Positions 25,811 to 34,637 of a stretch of DNA of 39,331 nt are shown here, in pieces (position 1 is the first letter of the stretch; each line of letters starts with the position of its first letter). The position numbers and the translations under genes are program-made. Under the pieces are notes generated by a model that saw only the letters and a list, made by a program, of their open reading frames with translations, did no database searches and was not told where the DNA came from. The stretch is from Cyanobacteria bacterium OH_SFB_17. GTDB lineage: Bacteria; Cyanobacteriota; Vampirovibrionia; Gastranaerophilales; Gastranaerophilaceae. The stretch spans positions 1-39,331 of the forward strand of contig JAEWYI010000047.1 in assembly GCA_023395735.1 (NCBI GenBank), read 5' to 3'.

Positions 25811-26461
25811 ATGGAAAATTTGAATAAATACATTGAACATACGCTTTTAAAGCAAGATGCGACAAAGGAAGAATTTATAAAACTTTTTGATGAAGCTGTT
25901 GAAAATGATTTTCTTGGTGTTTGTATAAATCCGAGATACGTTTCTTTTGCAAAAGAATATCTGAAATCAACTAAAGTCAAAATTGTCACTGTTGTCGGTT
26001 TTCCTTTAGGTGCAAATAAACCTGAAGTCAAAGCGTTTGAGGCACAGCAGGCCGTTGCTGATGGTGCAGATGAAGTCGATATGGTTATAAATGTCTCTTT
26101 GATGAAAGACAAGGCTTATGATGAAGTCCAAAAAGATATAGAACTTGTTAAAAAAGCTTGTGGAAAAAGCTTGTTAAAGGTTATTTTAGAGACTGATTTG
26201 TTAATAAAAGAAGAAATTGAGATTGCTTGCAAATTGTGCGTGCAGGCAAAGGCTGATTTTGTAAAAACTTCGACAGGTTTTGTTAAAAGCGGAGTTGGTG
26301 CAAAGTTTGAAGATGTTGAACTTATGCACAAGATTGTATCTCCTTATGGCCTAAAGGTTAAGGCTTCTGCTGGAATCAGAGATAAAGATAAAGCTGTTGA
26401 AATGATTAAAGCAGGTGCATCTCGTCTTGGAACAAGTTCTGGTGTGCAAATAGTTCAATAG
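25811..26461 (+). CDS. deoC: Deoxyribose-phosphate aldolase
   Basis: DeoC cleaves 2-deoxyribose-5-phosphate to glyceraldehyde-3-phosphate and acetaldehyde, so deoxynucleosides can feed glycolysis. The 216-residue TIM barrel has Asp90 in DEVDMVIN, the Schiff-base Lys152 in VKTSTGF, and the proton-relay Lys184 in KASAGIR; the end GTSSGVQI binds phosphate. Length matches the short bacterial form. No other deo genes are adjacent. The next gene, flhB, begins about 100 bp downstream and is functionally unrelated. Confidence 0.96.
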   Translation: MENLNKYIEHTLLKQDATKEEFIKLFDEAVENDFLGVCINPRYVSFAKEYLKSTKVKIVTVVGFPLGANKPEVKAFEAQQAVADGADEVDMVINVSLMKDKAYDEVQKDIELVKKACGKSLLKVILETDLLIKEEIEIACKLCVQAKADFVKTSTGFVKSGVGAKFEDVELMHKIVSPYGLKVKASAGIRDKDKAVEMIKAGASRLGTSSGVQIVQ

Positions 26462-26561
26462 TTTTGTATAATTTTAAATGTTGAGTATCTGTGTAAAAAC
26501 AATCGATTATGGTTTACAATGCTGTTAGGCGGCAATTAAGTTTAGTATAGTGGTGTAAAAA

Positions 26562-27659
26562 ATGGGTGATGAAGATAAACAGTTTGATGCCACCCCTCGA
26601 AAACTCGAGCAGGCAAGAAAAGAAGGACAGGTTGTAAAATCAAAAGATTTTTCAACAGCTATTTCTATGCTTGCGTTGTTTTCTATAATTTATGCTCTTT
26701 CTCCTCTTATTTGGGATCAGGTTTCTCGTTTGTTTGTGCTTTGTTATGAACAGATTCCAAATCAGCATTTAAGCGAAATTGGCCTTCCTTATATTTTTAC
26801 AATTGCGGTAGTTCCGACTGTTATGATAATTGCTCCAATTTTATTTGCGGCATGGTTAATTGCAATTTTGGCGGACTTTATTCAAGTAGGTCCTTTGGTT
26901 TCTACTGCGCCTTTGTCTCCCAAATTGGATAAGTTGAATCCTACAAAATATTTTAAAAATTTGATGTCTGTAAAAACTTTATTTGAATTATTTAAAAACA
27001 TTTTGAAAGTTTTGATTTTGGGTTGGATTGGTTGGAGTGTATATTCTGCACACATTGAGAGTATTTTGAGGCTGGCTTCAATCGATAATAATTTCGCGGT
27101 CATGATTGAGTTTGGTAAATTAATTGTAGAGTTCGTATTCAAGGCTTGTATAGCTTTCTTGGCTATATCCGGTGCTGATTATATGATGACTCGTTGGAAA
27201 TTTATGCAAGACCAAAAAATGTCATTTAAAGAAATTAAAGATGAATACAAAAATACAGAAGGTGATCCGAACGTAAAGGCCGCCTTGAGACAGCGTCGTA
27301 TGCAAATGTTACAACGAACGATGATGGATGCAGTTCCGACAGCCGATTTTGTAGTTAGAAACCCAATTCACGTTGCTTGTGCGCTTAAATATGAAGCAAA
27401 TGAAATGGAATCTCCTATGCTTATTGCAAAAGGTACGGAGCTAATAGCAAGAAAAATTATTCAAATAGCAAATGAGCATGGTATACCAGTTATTGACAAT
27501 GCGCCTGTTGCAAGAGCAATTTTTAGAATGGTCGATATTAACCACTTAATTCCACCTGATTTGTACAAAGCTGTTGCAGAAATTTTACTTTTTGTATACA
27601 ACTTGAAAAATAATCAAAATCAAGGTAGAATAGAAAACAAACCGGAAAAAAATAATTAA
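26562..27659 (+). CDS. flhB: FlhB/SctU-family export gate protein
   Basis: The 365-residue inner-membrane protein belongs to the export gate of flagellar or type III secretion systems. The cytoplasmic start is typical (QFDATPRKLEQARKEGQVVKSKDF). Four membrane segments lie at about 32-55, 73-105, 140-165 and 185-205. The C-terminal cytoplasmic domain has the self-cleavage site as NPIH (267-270) rather than the usual NPTH; Asn, Pro and His are kept. FlhB is preferred over a virulence-type SctU because the next gene encodes a FliA-like sigma factor 8 bp away, which is weak evidence. No other flagellar gene is in the window. The ribosome site is weak (GGTG). Confidence 0.87.
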   Translation: MGDEDKQFDATPRKLEQARKEGQVVKSKDFSTAISMLALFSIIYALSPLIWDQVSRLFVLCYEQIPNQHLSEIGLPYIFTIAVVPTVMIIAPILFAAWLIAILADFIQVGPLVSTAPLSPKLDKLNPTKYFKNLMSVKTLFELFKNILKVLILGWIGWSVYSAHIESILRLASIDNNFAVMIEFGKLIVEFVFKACIAFLAISGADYMMTRWKFMQDQKMSFKEIKDEYKNTEGDPNVKAALRQRRMQMLQRTMMDAVPTADFVVRNPIHVACALKYEANEMESPMLIAKGTELIARKIIQIANEHGIPVIDNAPVARAIFRMVDINHLIPPDLYKAVAEILLFVYNLKNNQNQGRIENKPEKNN

Positions 27660-27667
27660 GAGCGAAT

Positions 27668-28336
27668 ATGCAAGAAAAAACAAAAATTAAAGAGTATATT
27701 GATATTATTCAAAAAGTTGCGAAGGTTGAACATCATAGAATTCCGTCGCACATGATTGAGTATGAAGAGCTGGTTAGTATTGGAATTATTGCGATACAAG
27801 CAATGATAAAAAACAAAACTGAAGAGCAGCTTGCTAAGTATAATTCTGCCTATATCGGGACTGCTGTCAGATGGGCGATAAGAAATGAGCTTAGAAACAG
27901 ATACAAATGGTATACTCTAAAACATACAAAAAGTGAGGAAGATTCTGAAACTGTTGCATCAGGTGAAGAAACAGAAGGTCTTGATGTTTCTCCTGGCAAA
28001 GTCAGAGAAGCTATTTATGAGACAATTTTGTCGATAGACAGTATTGCTTCTGCTTCTTCTGATAACGATTCGCCGTTTGATTTTATAAAAGACATGTCTG
28101 CAATGCCTGATGAAAAAGCTGAAATTTCTGAAATGGGAAGAATGATAAGAGAAGCTATTTCAACTTTGCCTCAAAAAGACAGAACAATAGTTGAATACAG
28201 ATTTTATAGAAACATGCAGGTTAAAGACATTGCAAGACAGGTTGGGCTTTCTTCATCAAGAATTACAAGGATTGTTCAAGCCTCTTTAAATAGCATCAGA
28301 GAATACCTGCAATCAAGAGAACAATACGATTATTAG
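27668..28336 (+). CDS. Sigma-70 family factor, FliA/sigma-28-like
   Basis: The 222-residue protein has region 2 near residues 20-85 (HRIPSHMIEYEELVSIGIIA, and AVRWAIRNELRNRYKW in place of the usual RIRGAMLDELR). A sigma-3-like segment lies around 105-135 (VREAIYETILSIDSIAS). Region 4 with its helix-turn-helix is at about 165-215 (LPQKDRTIVEYRFYRNMQVK, then IARQVGLSSSRITRIVQASL). The layout and length match FliA, the flagellar sigma factor, but region 2 is divergent, so its promoter choice may differ. The gene starts 8 bp after flhB, suggesting one mRNA. Its stop overlaps that of the convergent glycosyltransferase. Confidence 0.82.
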   Translation: MQEKTKIKEYIDIIQKVAKVEHHRIPSHMIEYEELVSIGIIAIQAMIKNKTEEQLAKYNSAYIGTAVRWAIRNELRNRYKWYTLKHTKSEEDSETVASGEETEGLDVSPGKVREAIYETILSIDSIASASSDNDSPFDFIKDMSAMPDEKAEISEMGRMIREAISTLPQKDRTIVEYRFYRNMQVKDIARQVGLSSSRITRIVQASLNSIREYLQSREQYDY

Positions 28337-30093
28337 TTATCTTTTTTGTAAACTATAATCTTCCAGCGAATTCTTTCATCATTTAATGCGCTGAAGTTTT
28401 CGGTGTGAATTTTTTCTAAGTTTTTGTTGTTCTCCAGAATATAGTTTAAATCAACGTAAATTTTAGAATAAGTTAAATAAAACAATTCGCTTTGAGAAAG
28501 TTTTTTGTTTGTTTTATCACACCAGTGCATAAAATCGGGTATTGTGTTTTGTTTTTTTGTACTTATTTCTTTTTCTTCTAAAACAAATAAGGTTTTATTT
28601 CGTGGGATTTTTGATATTTCCAAGTTTATATAACTTGTCATAATTTCAGATGGGAATGGGTTTTTCAGATAAGGAGTAAGGTTTTTAGTTGAATTTTTTT
28701 TAGTTGTTTTTTCTATTAAATTTTTGTCGAATATTTTTTCTGCTTCTTGCTTCGTTTTGTCCAAATATAGGATTGAAGGGATTTCAAATTCTATTGTCTT
28801 TGCATCCGGAAGATATTTCAAAAGCAATTTATCACCAGTCGGATAAAGTATGTAATCTTGGGATTTAAATCCAATCTGAGTTATTTTTCCAGCAGGTATT
28901 TTTAATCCCCCTTTTCTGTCTTTAAATGCGGGTGTGTTTTGAAAATTTATTATATTTAGTGAATAAATTGTTAAAATTGAAATCAAAGAAATTTTCGCTA
29001 GATTTTTGTTTTTGAATAATCCGTCTATGGCTATTAATAAAAGAATCGGAAGGACTATGATTAGATACCTTGTCAATATAACGAAATTTCCAAGATAGGC
29101 AGAGAGTGCTTCGACTGAAATAAAAGAGAACGCGATAAAAAATAGACTGAGCAATTTTTTGTTTTTAGTTAGGGGTTTTAAATTTAACATAATCCCCAAA
29201 AGCATAAACAGAGTCGGTAATGAATAGATAATAAAACTGATTGTGTCAGCTTTGTTGGAAAGGAGTTTTTTTATAGTTAAAAAATCCAGACTGTAAATGC
29301 CTGAAATTAGTGGTGAAAAAAAGTCGTTTGCAACTATTATTAAAGATTTTAGCCCATAAAAAGATCCAAATGCAAAAGGGTCAATCATTACGTTTGTTGA
29401 TTGGATTTTGTAATAAATTAAAAGGGAAAAATAGGGCAAAGAGAGAAACAAAAAAAATAGCAGAAATTTAGATAGAGACTTAAATTCTTCTTTTTTTAAA
29501 TATTTAATTATCAAAGGTATAATTTGTGCTGCGGTAAAAACCATTCCTAATGTATAAATGTATAAAATCGACAAGTTTATTATTCCCCAAAATACAATTT
29601 TTTTAAAATCGAATTTATCTAAAAGTTTTAAAAAATAAATTATTGAAACAGTTGAGAGAAAAAGCAAAATAGAGTAAAATCTGACTTCTCTAGAGTAATA
29701 AATCATAATCGGGTTTAGTGCTCCAACTATAGCAAGCCAAGTTCCCAGTTTTTTATCAGAGTAAGTCTTTCCAAGATAATATAGTGCAGGAATATTAGCG
29801 ACACCAAAAAGCGCTGAAGATAACCTTAGTGCAATATCGCTTGTTCCAAAAATATTTGTCCAAAGCCATAAATAAAGATAGTATAGAGGCATGTGAAAAT
29901 CGTATTTTAAAAGTGTTTTTAATATATCCAAAGGTGTCTTTGCTGTTGCAAAAACGACAGTAAGCATTTCATCATACCAGAGCCCGTTTTCTTGCGAAAT
30001 GTTCAAGAGTCTTACAATCAGAGCAATAATCGTGAGCGTGATTAGTATTAAAATTTCTTTTTTTCTTAAAAAATTAAGATTTGGCCGTTTCAT
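28333..30093 (-). CDS. GT39/ArnT-like membrane glycosyltransferase
   Basis: This 586-residue protein resembles the PMT/ArnT (GT-C) class, which transfers a sugar from a polyprenyl-phosphate carrier on the outer face of the inner membrane. The first loop holds the acidic motif GLWYDEMLT that ends in catalytic Asp-Glu. YYSREVRFYSILLF matches the conserved second region. About ten to twelve hydrophobic spans fill residues 12-395, followed by a soluble tail (about 400-586). The acceptor could be a lipid, glycan or protein and cannot be told. The start, with a GAGG site, lies inside the 3' end of the flavoprotein gene (20 bp overlap), so they are co-translated. This is the last gene of the gmk-coaBC run. 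Confidence 0.82.
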   Translation of the reverse strand: MKRPNLNFLRKKEILILITLTIIALIVRLLNISQENGLWYDEMLTVVFATAKTPLDILKTLLKYDFHMPLYYLYLWLWTNIFGTSDIALRLSSALFGVANIPALYYLGKTYSDKKLGTWLAIVGALNPIMIYYSREVRFYSILLFLSTVSIIYFLKLLDKFDFKKIVFWGIINLSILYIYTLGMVFTAAQIIPLIIKYLKKEEFKSLSKFLLFFLFLSLPYFSLLIYYKIQSTNVMIDPFAFGSFYGLKSLIIVANDFFSPLISGIYSLDFLTIKKLLSNKADTISFIIYSLPTLFMLLGIMLNLKPLTKNKKLLSLFFIAFSFISVEALSAYLGNFVILTRYLIIVLPILLLIAIDGLFKNKNLAKISLISILTIYSLNIINFQNTPAFKDRKGGLKIPAGKITQIGFKSQDYILYPTGDKLLLKYLPDAKTIEFEIPSILYLDKTKQEAEKIFDKNLIEKTTKKNSTKNLTPYLKNPFPSEIMTSYINLEISKIPRNKTLFVLEEKEISTKKQNTIPDFMHWCDKTNKKLSQSELFYLTYSKIYVDLNYILENNKNLEKIHTENFSALNDERIRWKIIVYKKDN

Positions 30094-31648
30094 GGTATTC
30101 CTCTTCGGCGTTTACAGACCAGATAGTTTCTTTGCTTTGCGATTTGTCAGAAATCTTTTTGACTGCTTCCATTGCAGAAAGCATTGAGTGATCCATGTTG
30201 TTGTATCTGTGCATTCCGTTTCTGCCAATTAGGAAAAGGTTTTCAATCTCGTCTGTGTAATTTTTAATAATATCAAAATGTTCATAACTTCCAAAGTATG
30301 CAGGATATGCCTTTTGGATTTTAATCACAACTGAGTCAAGTACATCTTCTTTTTCACAAATTCCTATTTTTGAAAGTTCTTCGATTGCAAATTTTGAAAA
30401 ATCTTCTTCGTTTTTGCTCCATAACTCGTCACCTTCTGTGCAGAAGTATTCAAGTCCAAGCCATATATTTTCTTTGTCTTTTACAAGATATGGGCTCCAG
30501 TTGTTAAAGACTTGAAGCCTGCCGAGCTTTACGTCGCATTCTTGAATGTATATCCAATTGTCAGGGATGATGTTATTTATTGTTTTAATTTTGGATTTAT
30601 TTTTAATTTTGAGTTTTTTAAGTAGAAGCCCGACTGTTATAAAATCTCTGTATTCAAGCCCTTCTGCTGTGACTTGCACGCTTGATGGAACATTTCCTGA
30701 GATAGATTTTATAAGGTCTTTTACCGGCATGGTAGAGATAAAGAAATCGGCGTAATGTTCTTCCAATTGCCCGTTTTTGTCTTTTGTTGTTACCGATTTT
30801 ATTTTATTGTTTTCTGTTTCGATTTTTACAACTTCTTTTTCTTTTAATATTTCGCCACCATTATTTTCTATTTTTTCAGCAACTTTTTCCCACATATAGC
30901 CAGGGCCTAGTTTTGGATACAAAAATTCTTCAATCAGGCTGGTTTCAACTTCTTTCGACTCAATTGATTTTTTGCCTTTAAATAAATGTTTTATAGCATG
31001 CGCTATTGTTTTTGTTATAGAAAGCCCTTTTATTCTTTGTGCGCCCCAGTCAGGATTGATTTTGTTGCAAGGATATCCCCAAACTTTTTCAGTGTAATCT
31101 TTAAAGAAAGTTTTGTATAATTCTTTTCCGAATCTGTTTATAAAAAAATCCTCCAATGATTTTTCTTTTCTAGGGAAAAGGCTTGCTGATAAGTAACTTA
31201 TGCCTATTTTGAAAATTCTTACAGGCCCCAAATTTAAAAACGTTTGTGCTTTAAGAGATATCGGATAGTCAAAGAATTTTCTAAGAAATAAAATCCTTGA
31301 AAGTCTGGAGCGAATAAGCATAACGTCATCTGTTTTGTTGGGGTCCGGCCCATTTGAATCCGATATTGGAAGTTTTCTTTCCAGAATTTTATCGTCGATA
31401 GAAGGCTCTCCTTGAACAGGAAGAATTTTTTTCCACCAATCCATTACTGTTTTTGATTTTGAAAAAAATCTGTGTCCGCCTATATCTATTCTATTTCCTT
31501 TGTAATTAACAGTTTTTGAGATTCCGCCGATATCATTTGTTGCTTCCAAAACGAGAGGAAATATATCTGTGTTTTCAAGAAGCTCATGTGCTGCTGTGAG
31601 TCCAGCAGGTCCAGCGCCTATTATTATTGCTTTTTGTTTGTTTTTCAT
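30074..31648 (-). CDS. FAD-dependent oxidoreductase, UDP-galactopyranose-mutase-like
   Basis: The 524-residue flavoprotein starts with a Rossmann motif, IIGAGPAGLTAAHELL, and the FAD-binding DIGGISKTV and RIDIGGHRFFSK. A central segment, EKVWGYPCNKINPDWGAQR, and the C-terminal IGRNGMHRYNNMDHSM are typical of the amine-oxidase/UDP-galactopyranose mutase-related family seen next to polyprenyl sugar genes. It is longer than true Glf (about 370 residues), so mutase activity is not assured. Its partner downstream is a polyprenyl-sugar type glycosyltransferase, overlapping by 20 bp, which supports a role in surface sugar synthesis. AGAGG lies before the ATG. Confidence 0.8.
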   Translation of the reverse strand: MKNKQKAIIIGAGPAGLTAAHELLENTDIFPLVLEATNDIGGISKTVNYKGNRIDIGGHRFFSKSKTVMDWWKKILPVQGEPSIDDKILERKLPISDSNGPDPNKTDDVMLIRSRLSRILFLRKFFDYPISLKAQTFLNLGPVRIFKIGISYLSASLFPRKEKSLEDFFINRFGKELYKTFFKDYTEKVWGYPCNKINPDWGAQRIKGLSITKTIAHAIKHLFKGKKSIESKEVETSLIEEFLYPKLGPGYMWEKVAEKIENNGGEILKEKEVVKIETENNKIKSVTTKDKNGQLEEHYADFFISTMPVKDLIKSISGNVPSSVQVTAEGLEYRDFITVGLLLKKLKIKNKSKIKTINNIIPDNWIYIQECDVKLGRLQVFNNWSPYLVKDKENIWLGLEYFCTEGDELWSKNEEDFSKFAIEELSKIGICEKEDVLDSVVIKIQKAYPAYFGSYEHFDIIKNYTDEIENLFLIGRNGMHRYNNMDHSMLSAMEAVKKISDKSQSKETIWSVNAEEEYHETAKS

Positions 31649-31659
31649 TTTTTGCCTCT

Positions 31660-32214
31660 TTAAAGTGAAAAGGAAGTAGATTTGTCCAAAACTCTGTCGT
31701 CTAGATAGTAGCTGTAGTATATCCTTATTTTTTTTACGATTTCATACCATTGATTGTAGTTATTTTTGAAATCGTTTACATTTTTGTTTATGTAATGCAT
31801 GGTAATCAAACCTTCGTGAGAACGAGAAACCCTGAATATTTCGCATTGGGCAGGGATGTATTTGTTTTTTGTAACACACCTTGTTGCAATAGAATCGGCT
31901 TCTGAATATTTTGTGTACTTGTATAATTGAGTTGAATTTTTAGCTTCCATCTGCATTGTGAGCCTGTCCATAAGCTTTGCCGCGCTATCAGTCCAGCTTA
32001 AATTTTTATAAGAGTGAAAAACCATAGTTCGTGTCCAATCATCCGCTGTTTGACCGGAAGGCGCATATTGCAAAATCGCTTCGTCAAAAATTTTGTCGTA
32101 ATAAACCGCATGCCAGCCCTGTGAAGATGGAAAATCCACAAGTACTGTCTGATATGAAAAAACAGGCAAATTCAAACATATTAAGCTAATAAACAGTAAA
32201 AGGACTTTTTTCAT
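31660..32214 (-). CDS. Secreted protein of unknown function
   Basis: The 184-residue protein has a clean signal peptide (MKKVLLLFISLICLNLPVFS, cleavage near residue 20) and no further membrane span. The mature part is Trp/Tyr-rich (WHAVYYDKIFDEAILQYAPS and TADDWTRTMVFHSYKNLSW) with two Cys (RCVTKNKYIPAQCE) that could form a disulfide. I know no family for it. Its first 29 bp overlap the end of the Nif3-like gene and it ends 11 bp before the flavoprotein, so it belongs to the same operon. Likely periplasmic or extracellular. Confidence 0.75.
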   Translation of the reverse strand: MKKVLLLFISLICLNLPVFSYQTVLVDFPSSQGWHAVYYDKIFDEAILQYAPSGQTADDWTRTMVFHSYKNLSWTDSAAKLMDRLTMQMEAKNSTQLYKYTKYSEADSIATRCVTKNKYIPAQCEIFRVSRSHEGLITMHYINKNVNDFKNNYNQWYEIVKKIRIYYSYYLDDRVLDKSTSFSL

Positions 32215-32890
32215 CCGCGATAACTACCTCTAATCCCAAATCTTGCAGTAATTCTTTAATAACTTTAAGCGATGGATATTCAGTTTCAAAGTGTCCAGCG
32301 TCAGCCAATATAATTTTGCTGTCCAGTGCTGCATGAAACTTTATATCACCTGTTACAAGTATATCAGCAAAGTTTGATTCTGCCAAGTTTGTAAAGTCAG
32401 CCCCGCTTCCTGAGCAAAAAGCTATTTTTTGGACATCTTTTTTTGAAAAATTATTTACAACATTAATTTTTTTTAGATTAAGTTTTTCTTTCAGATTTTT
32501 TATAAAATCAGATAAAGGGATCTTTTTATCTAGGGTTATTATGCGCAAAAAATCTTCGATTTTTTGCGCCTTGTTGTAATTAAATCCAAGCGTATTTATC
32601 AAAGTATCTGTAGTTCCGCCGGATGCTTTGTCAAAATTTGTGTGCATGGAATAAATTGAAAAATTTTTCTTAATGCTAAAAGGAACAAAAAACAGCGGAT
32701 GATGTGAGATTATAAGGTCAAAATCTCCATCTGTCGCTTGTTTTATTATGTCATCTGTTATTGTAAGGCAGATTAAAATTTTGTTTATATCTTTATCAGC
32801 TTCGATTTGAAGTCCCGAATTATCCCACTTTTCTTGAGTTTCAAGTGGCGCGAATTTTTCTAAAATTTTTGTTATTTGCTCAAGTTGCAT
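32186..32890 (-). CDS. Nif3-like dinuclear metal-centre protein
   Basis: The 234-residue protein matches the Nif3/YbgI family, also named GTP cyclohydrolase 1 type 2. Metal-binding motifs are DLIISHHPLFF (two His), SMHTNFD, and near the end ADAGHFETEYPS. EKWDNSGLQI is the family's N-terminal signature. The biochemical role is unsettled in general. It overlaps coaBC by 19 bp and the secreted protein gene by 29 bp, both on the same strand, so expression is coupled. GAGG lies 4 nt before the start codon. Confidence 0.9.
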   Translation of the reverse strand: MQLEQITKILEKFAPLETQEKWDNSGLQIEADKDINKILICLTITDDIIKQATDGDFDLIISHHPLFFVPFSIKKNFSIYSMHTNFDKASGGTTDTLINTLGFNYNKAQKIEDFLRIITLDKKIPLSDFIKNLKEKLNLKKINVVNNFSKKDVQKIAFCSGSGADFTNLAESNFADILVTGDIKFHAALDSKIILADAGHFETEYPSLKVIKELLQDLGLEVVIADEKSPFTVY

Positions 32891-34059
32891 AGTGCCTCAA
32901 TTATATTTTTTGCAATTTCTTTTTTTGAGTTTTTTTCAATTTTTTCAACTTCAAGCGATTTGTTAATGACATAAACTTCGTTTTCATCACTTGAAAACCC
33001 GATATCTTTTCTTGATATGTCATTCGCTATTATCAAATCACAGCCTTTATTTTTTATTTTTGTTTTTGCATATTCCAGCACATTTTCGCTCTCGGCTGCA
33101 AAACCTATAACCGTTTGGTTTTGTTTTTTTATTTCGCAAACAGATTTTAGGATGTCTGGATTTTTAACTAATTTTATTGAAATTTCGTCGTCTTCAGTTT
33201 TTTTTAATTTGTTTGAAGCGATTTCTTTAGCCCTATAATCTGCTACTGCCGCTGCCATAATTAGTGCATCAGATGCTTCGAATTCGTCTAAAACTGCTTT
33301 TTGCATTTCCAGTGCAGAATCGACATAAATAACTTTGTAAGGTTTTGTTATACTTATGCTTGTAACCAGTACAACTTCTGCACCTTGGCTGTATGCTTCA
33401 TCTGCAAGTGCAACCCCCATTTTCCCTGAGGAGAAGTTTGAAATGTATCTTACACTGTCGATTTTTTCTCTTGTTCCGCCGGCTGTTATGATTATTTTTT
33501 TATTTAACAATTTTTTTTTTGAATTTACAACTTCAATTGTTTTATCAAGAATTTTATTAATATCACAAAGTCTTCCGCTGCCGTTATATCCGCAAGCCAG
33601 ATATCCGGCTTCTGGTTCAAGAATTTCATATCCTATTTTTTTAAGCTTTTCTAAGTTTTCATTAATTATAGGATTCTCCCACATATTACAATTCATCGCT
33701 GGTGCAATCAAAATGGGTTTTTTTAACGCACAGGCAACAGATGTCAAAAGGTTATCACAAATGCCAGTGGCAAGCTTAGAAATAGTGTTTGCGCTAGCTG
33801 GTGCGATTACAAAGATATCAGAATCATCAGCAAGTGAAATATGTTCGGGCTTGTATTCTGAAATATCAAATTGATTTATGTAAACTTCATTTTGGCTGAG
33901 AGTTTGTAGCGTCAGTTTTGTGACAAAATTTTGTGCATTTTCTGTCAAAATTACTTTAACATCGGCGTTTTGTTTTTTGTAAAGCCTTACAAGTTCACAT
34001 ATTTTATAAGCTGCTATTCCGCCGGTGATACCTATTAAAACTTTTTTACCGCTAAGCAT
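32872..34059 (-). CDS. coaBC: CoaBC: phosphopantothenoylcysteine synthetase/decarboxylase
   Basis: This bifunctional enzyme makes 4'-phosphopantetheine on the coenzyme A route: CoaB joins phosphopantothenate and cysteine using CTP, and CoaC decarboxylates the product using FMN. The 395-residue chain has the CoaC half (1-185) with IGITGGIAAYK, active-site His in KPEHISLAD, PAMNCNMW, and the Cys lid GYLACGYNGSGRLCD. The CoaB half (190-395) shows ITAGGTREKIDSVRYISN and NDISRKDIGF. Its ATG overlaps the gmk stop codon (TAATG), and the preceding AAGGTGA gives a good ribosome site. No rpoZ lies between gmk and coaBC, unlike in many bacteria. Confidence 0.96.
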   Translation of the reverse strand: MLSGKKVLIGITGGIAAYKICELVRLYKKQNADVKVILTENAQNFVTKLTLQTLSQNEVYINQFDISEYKPEHISLADDSDIFVIAPASANTISKLATGICDNLLTSVACALKKPILIAPAMNCNMWENPIINENLEKLKKIGYEILEPEAGYLACGYNGSGRLCDINKILDKTIEVVNSKKKLLNKKIIITAGGTREKIDSVRYISNFSSGKMGVALADEAYSQGAEVVLVTSISITKPYKVIYVDSALEMQKAVLDEFEASDALIMAAAVADYRAKEIASNKLKKTEDDEISIKLVKNPDILKSVCEIKKQNQTVIGFAAESENVLEYAKTKIKNKGCDLIIANDISRKDIGFSSDENEVYVINKSLEVEKIEKNSKKEIAKNIIEALCNLSK

Positions 34060-34631
34060 TACATCACCTTTTCGACTTCAATTATTCGCTCTAGTTCTTG
34101 AATTGCTATTTCTACAGTGTCATTAACGATTAAATAATCATAATATTGAGAATTTTCTATTTCCAACTTTACAAATTCAAGCCTTTTTAAAATAGCTTCT
34201 TCGCTTTCAGTATTTCTGCTTCTAAGCCGCATTTCAAGATCTTGATAAGAAGGTGGAGCAATAAAAATTAATACGACTTCTGGCATTTTTTGTTTTATTT
34301 GAAGTGCCCCTTGCGTATCGATTTCTAAAATTACGTTTTTGTCTTCATCCAAAAGTTTTTGAACAGATTTTTTAGATGTTCCGTAATAATTTTCTGAAAA
34401 TTCAGCCCATTCTATAAAACTATTTTCTTTTATTCCTTGCTTAAACTCATCTTTTGAAACATAAAAGTAGTTTACACCTTCTTTTTCACCCTCGCGCATT
34501 GCTCTTGTTGTGGTCGAAACTGACAGAGCAAAAGATGGGTTATTATTTAAAAAACCGCTGATTATAGTGCCTTTTCCAACACCGGAAGAGCCTGAAATTA
34601 TGTATATTTTTTTCTTATCCCTATTTTGCAT
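34059..34631 (-). CDS. gmk: Guanylate kinase
   Basis: Guanylate kinase phosphorylates GMP to GDP with ATP. The 190-residue protein has the P-loop SGSSGVGKGT, the GMP-binding STTTRAMREGEKEGVNYFYV, and the lid region RLRSRNTESEEAILKRL. The start at 34631 (ATG) is preferred over TTG at 34649. The apparent GAGG upstream is 12 nt away and abuts a perfect TATAAT lying 6 nt before the ATG, so the message may be leaderless. It heads a six-gene run on the minus strand that continues with coaBC. Confidence 0.95.
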   Translation of the reverse strand: MQNRDKKKIYIISGSSGVGKGTIISGFLNNNPSFALSVSTTTRAMREGEKEGVNYFYVSKDEFKQGIKENSFIEWAEFSENYYGTSKKSVQKLLDEDKNVILEIDTQGALQIKQKMPEVVLIFIAPPSYQDLEMRLRSRNTESEEAILKRLEFVKLEIENSQYYDYLIVNDTVEIAIQELERIIEVEKVM

Positions 34632-34637
34632 AGATAA

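Noticed and set aside
26562..27659. Calling flhB part of a virulence-type III secretion system
   Set aside because: No other secretion genes are present and the neighbour is a FliA-like sigma factor.
30074..31648. Naming the flavoprotein glf (UDP-galactopyranose mutase)
   Set aside because: It is about 150 residues longer than Glf, and related flavoproteins do other reactions.
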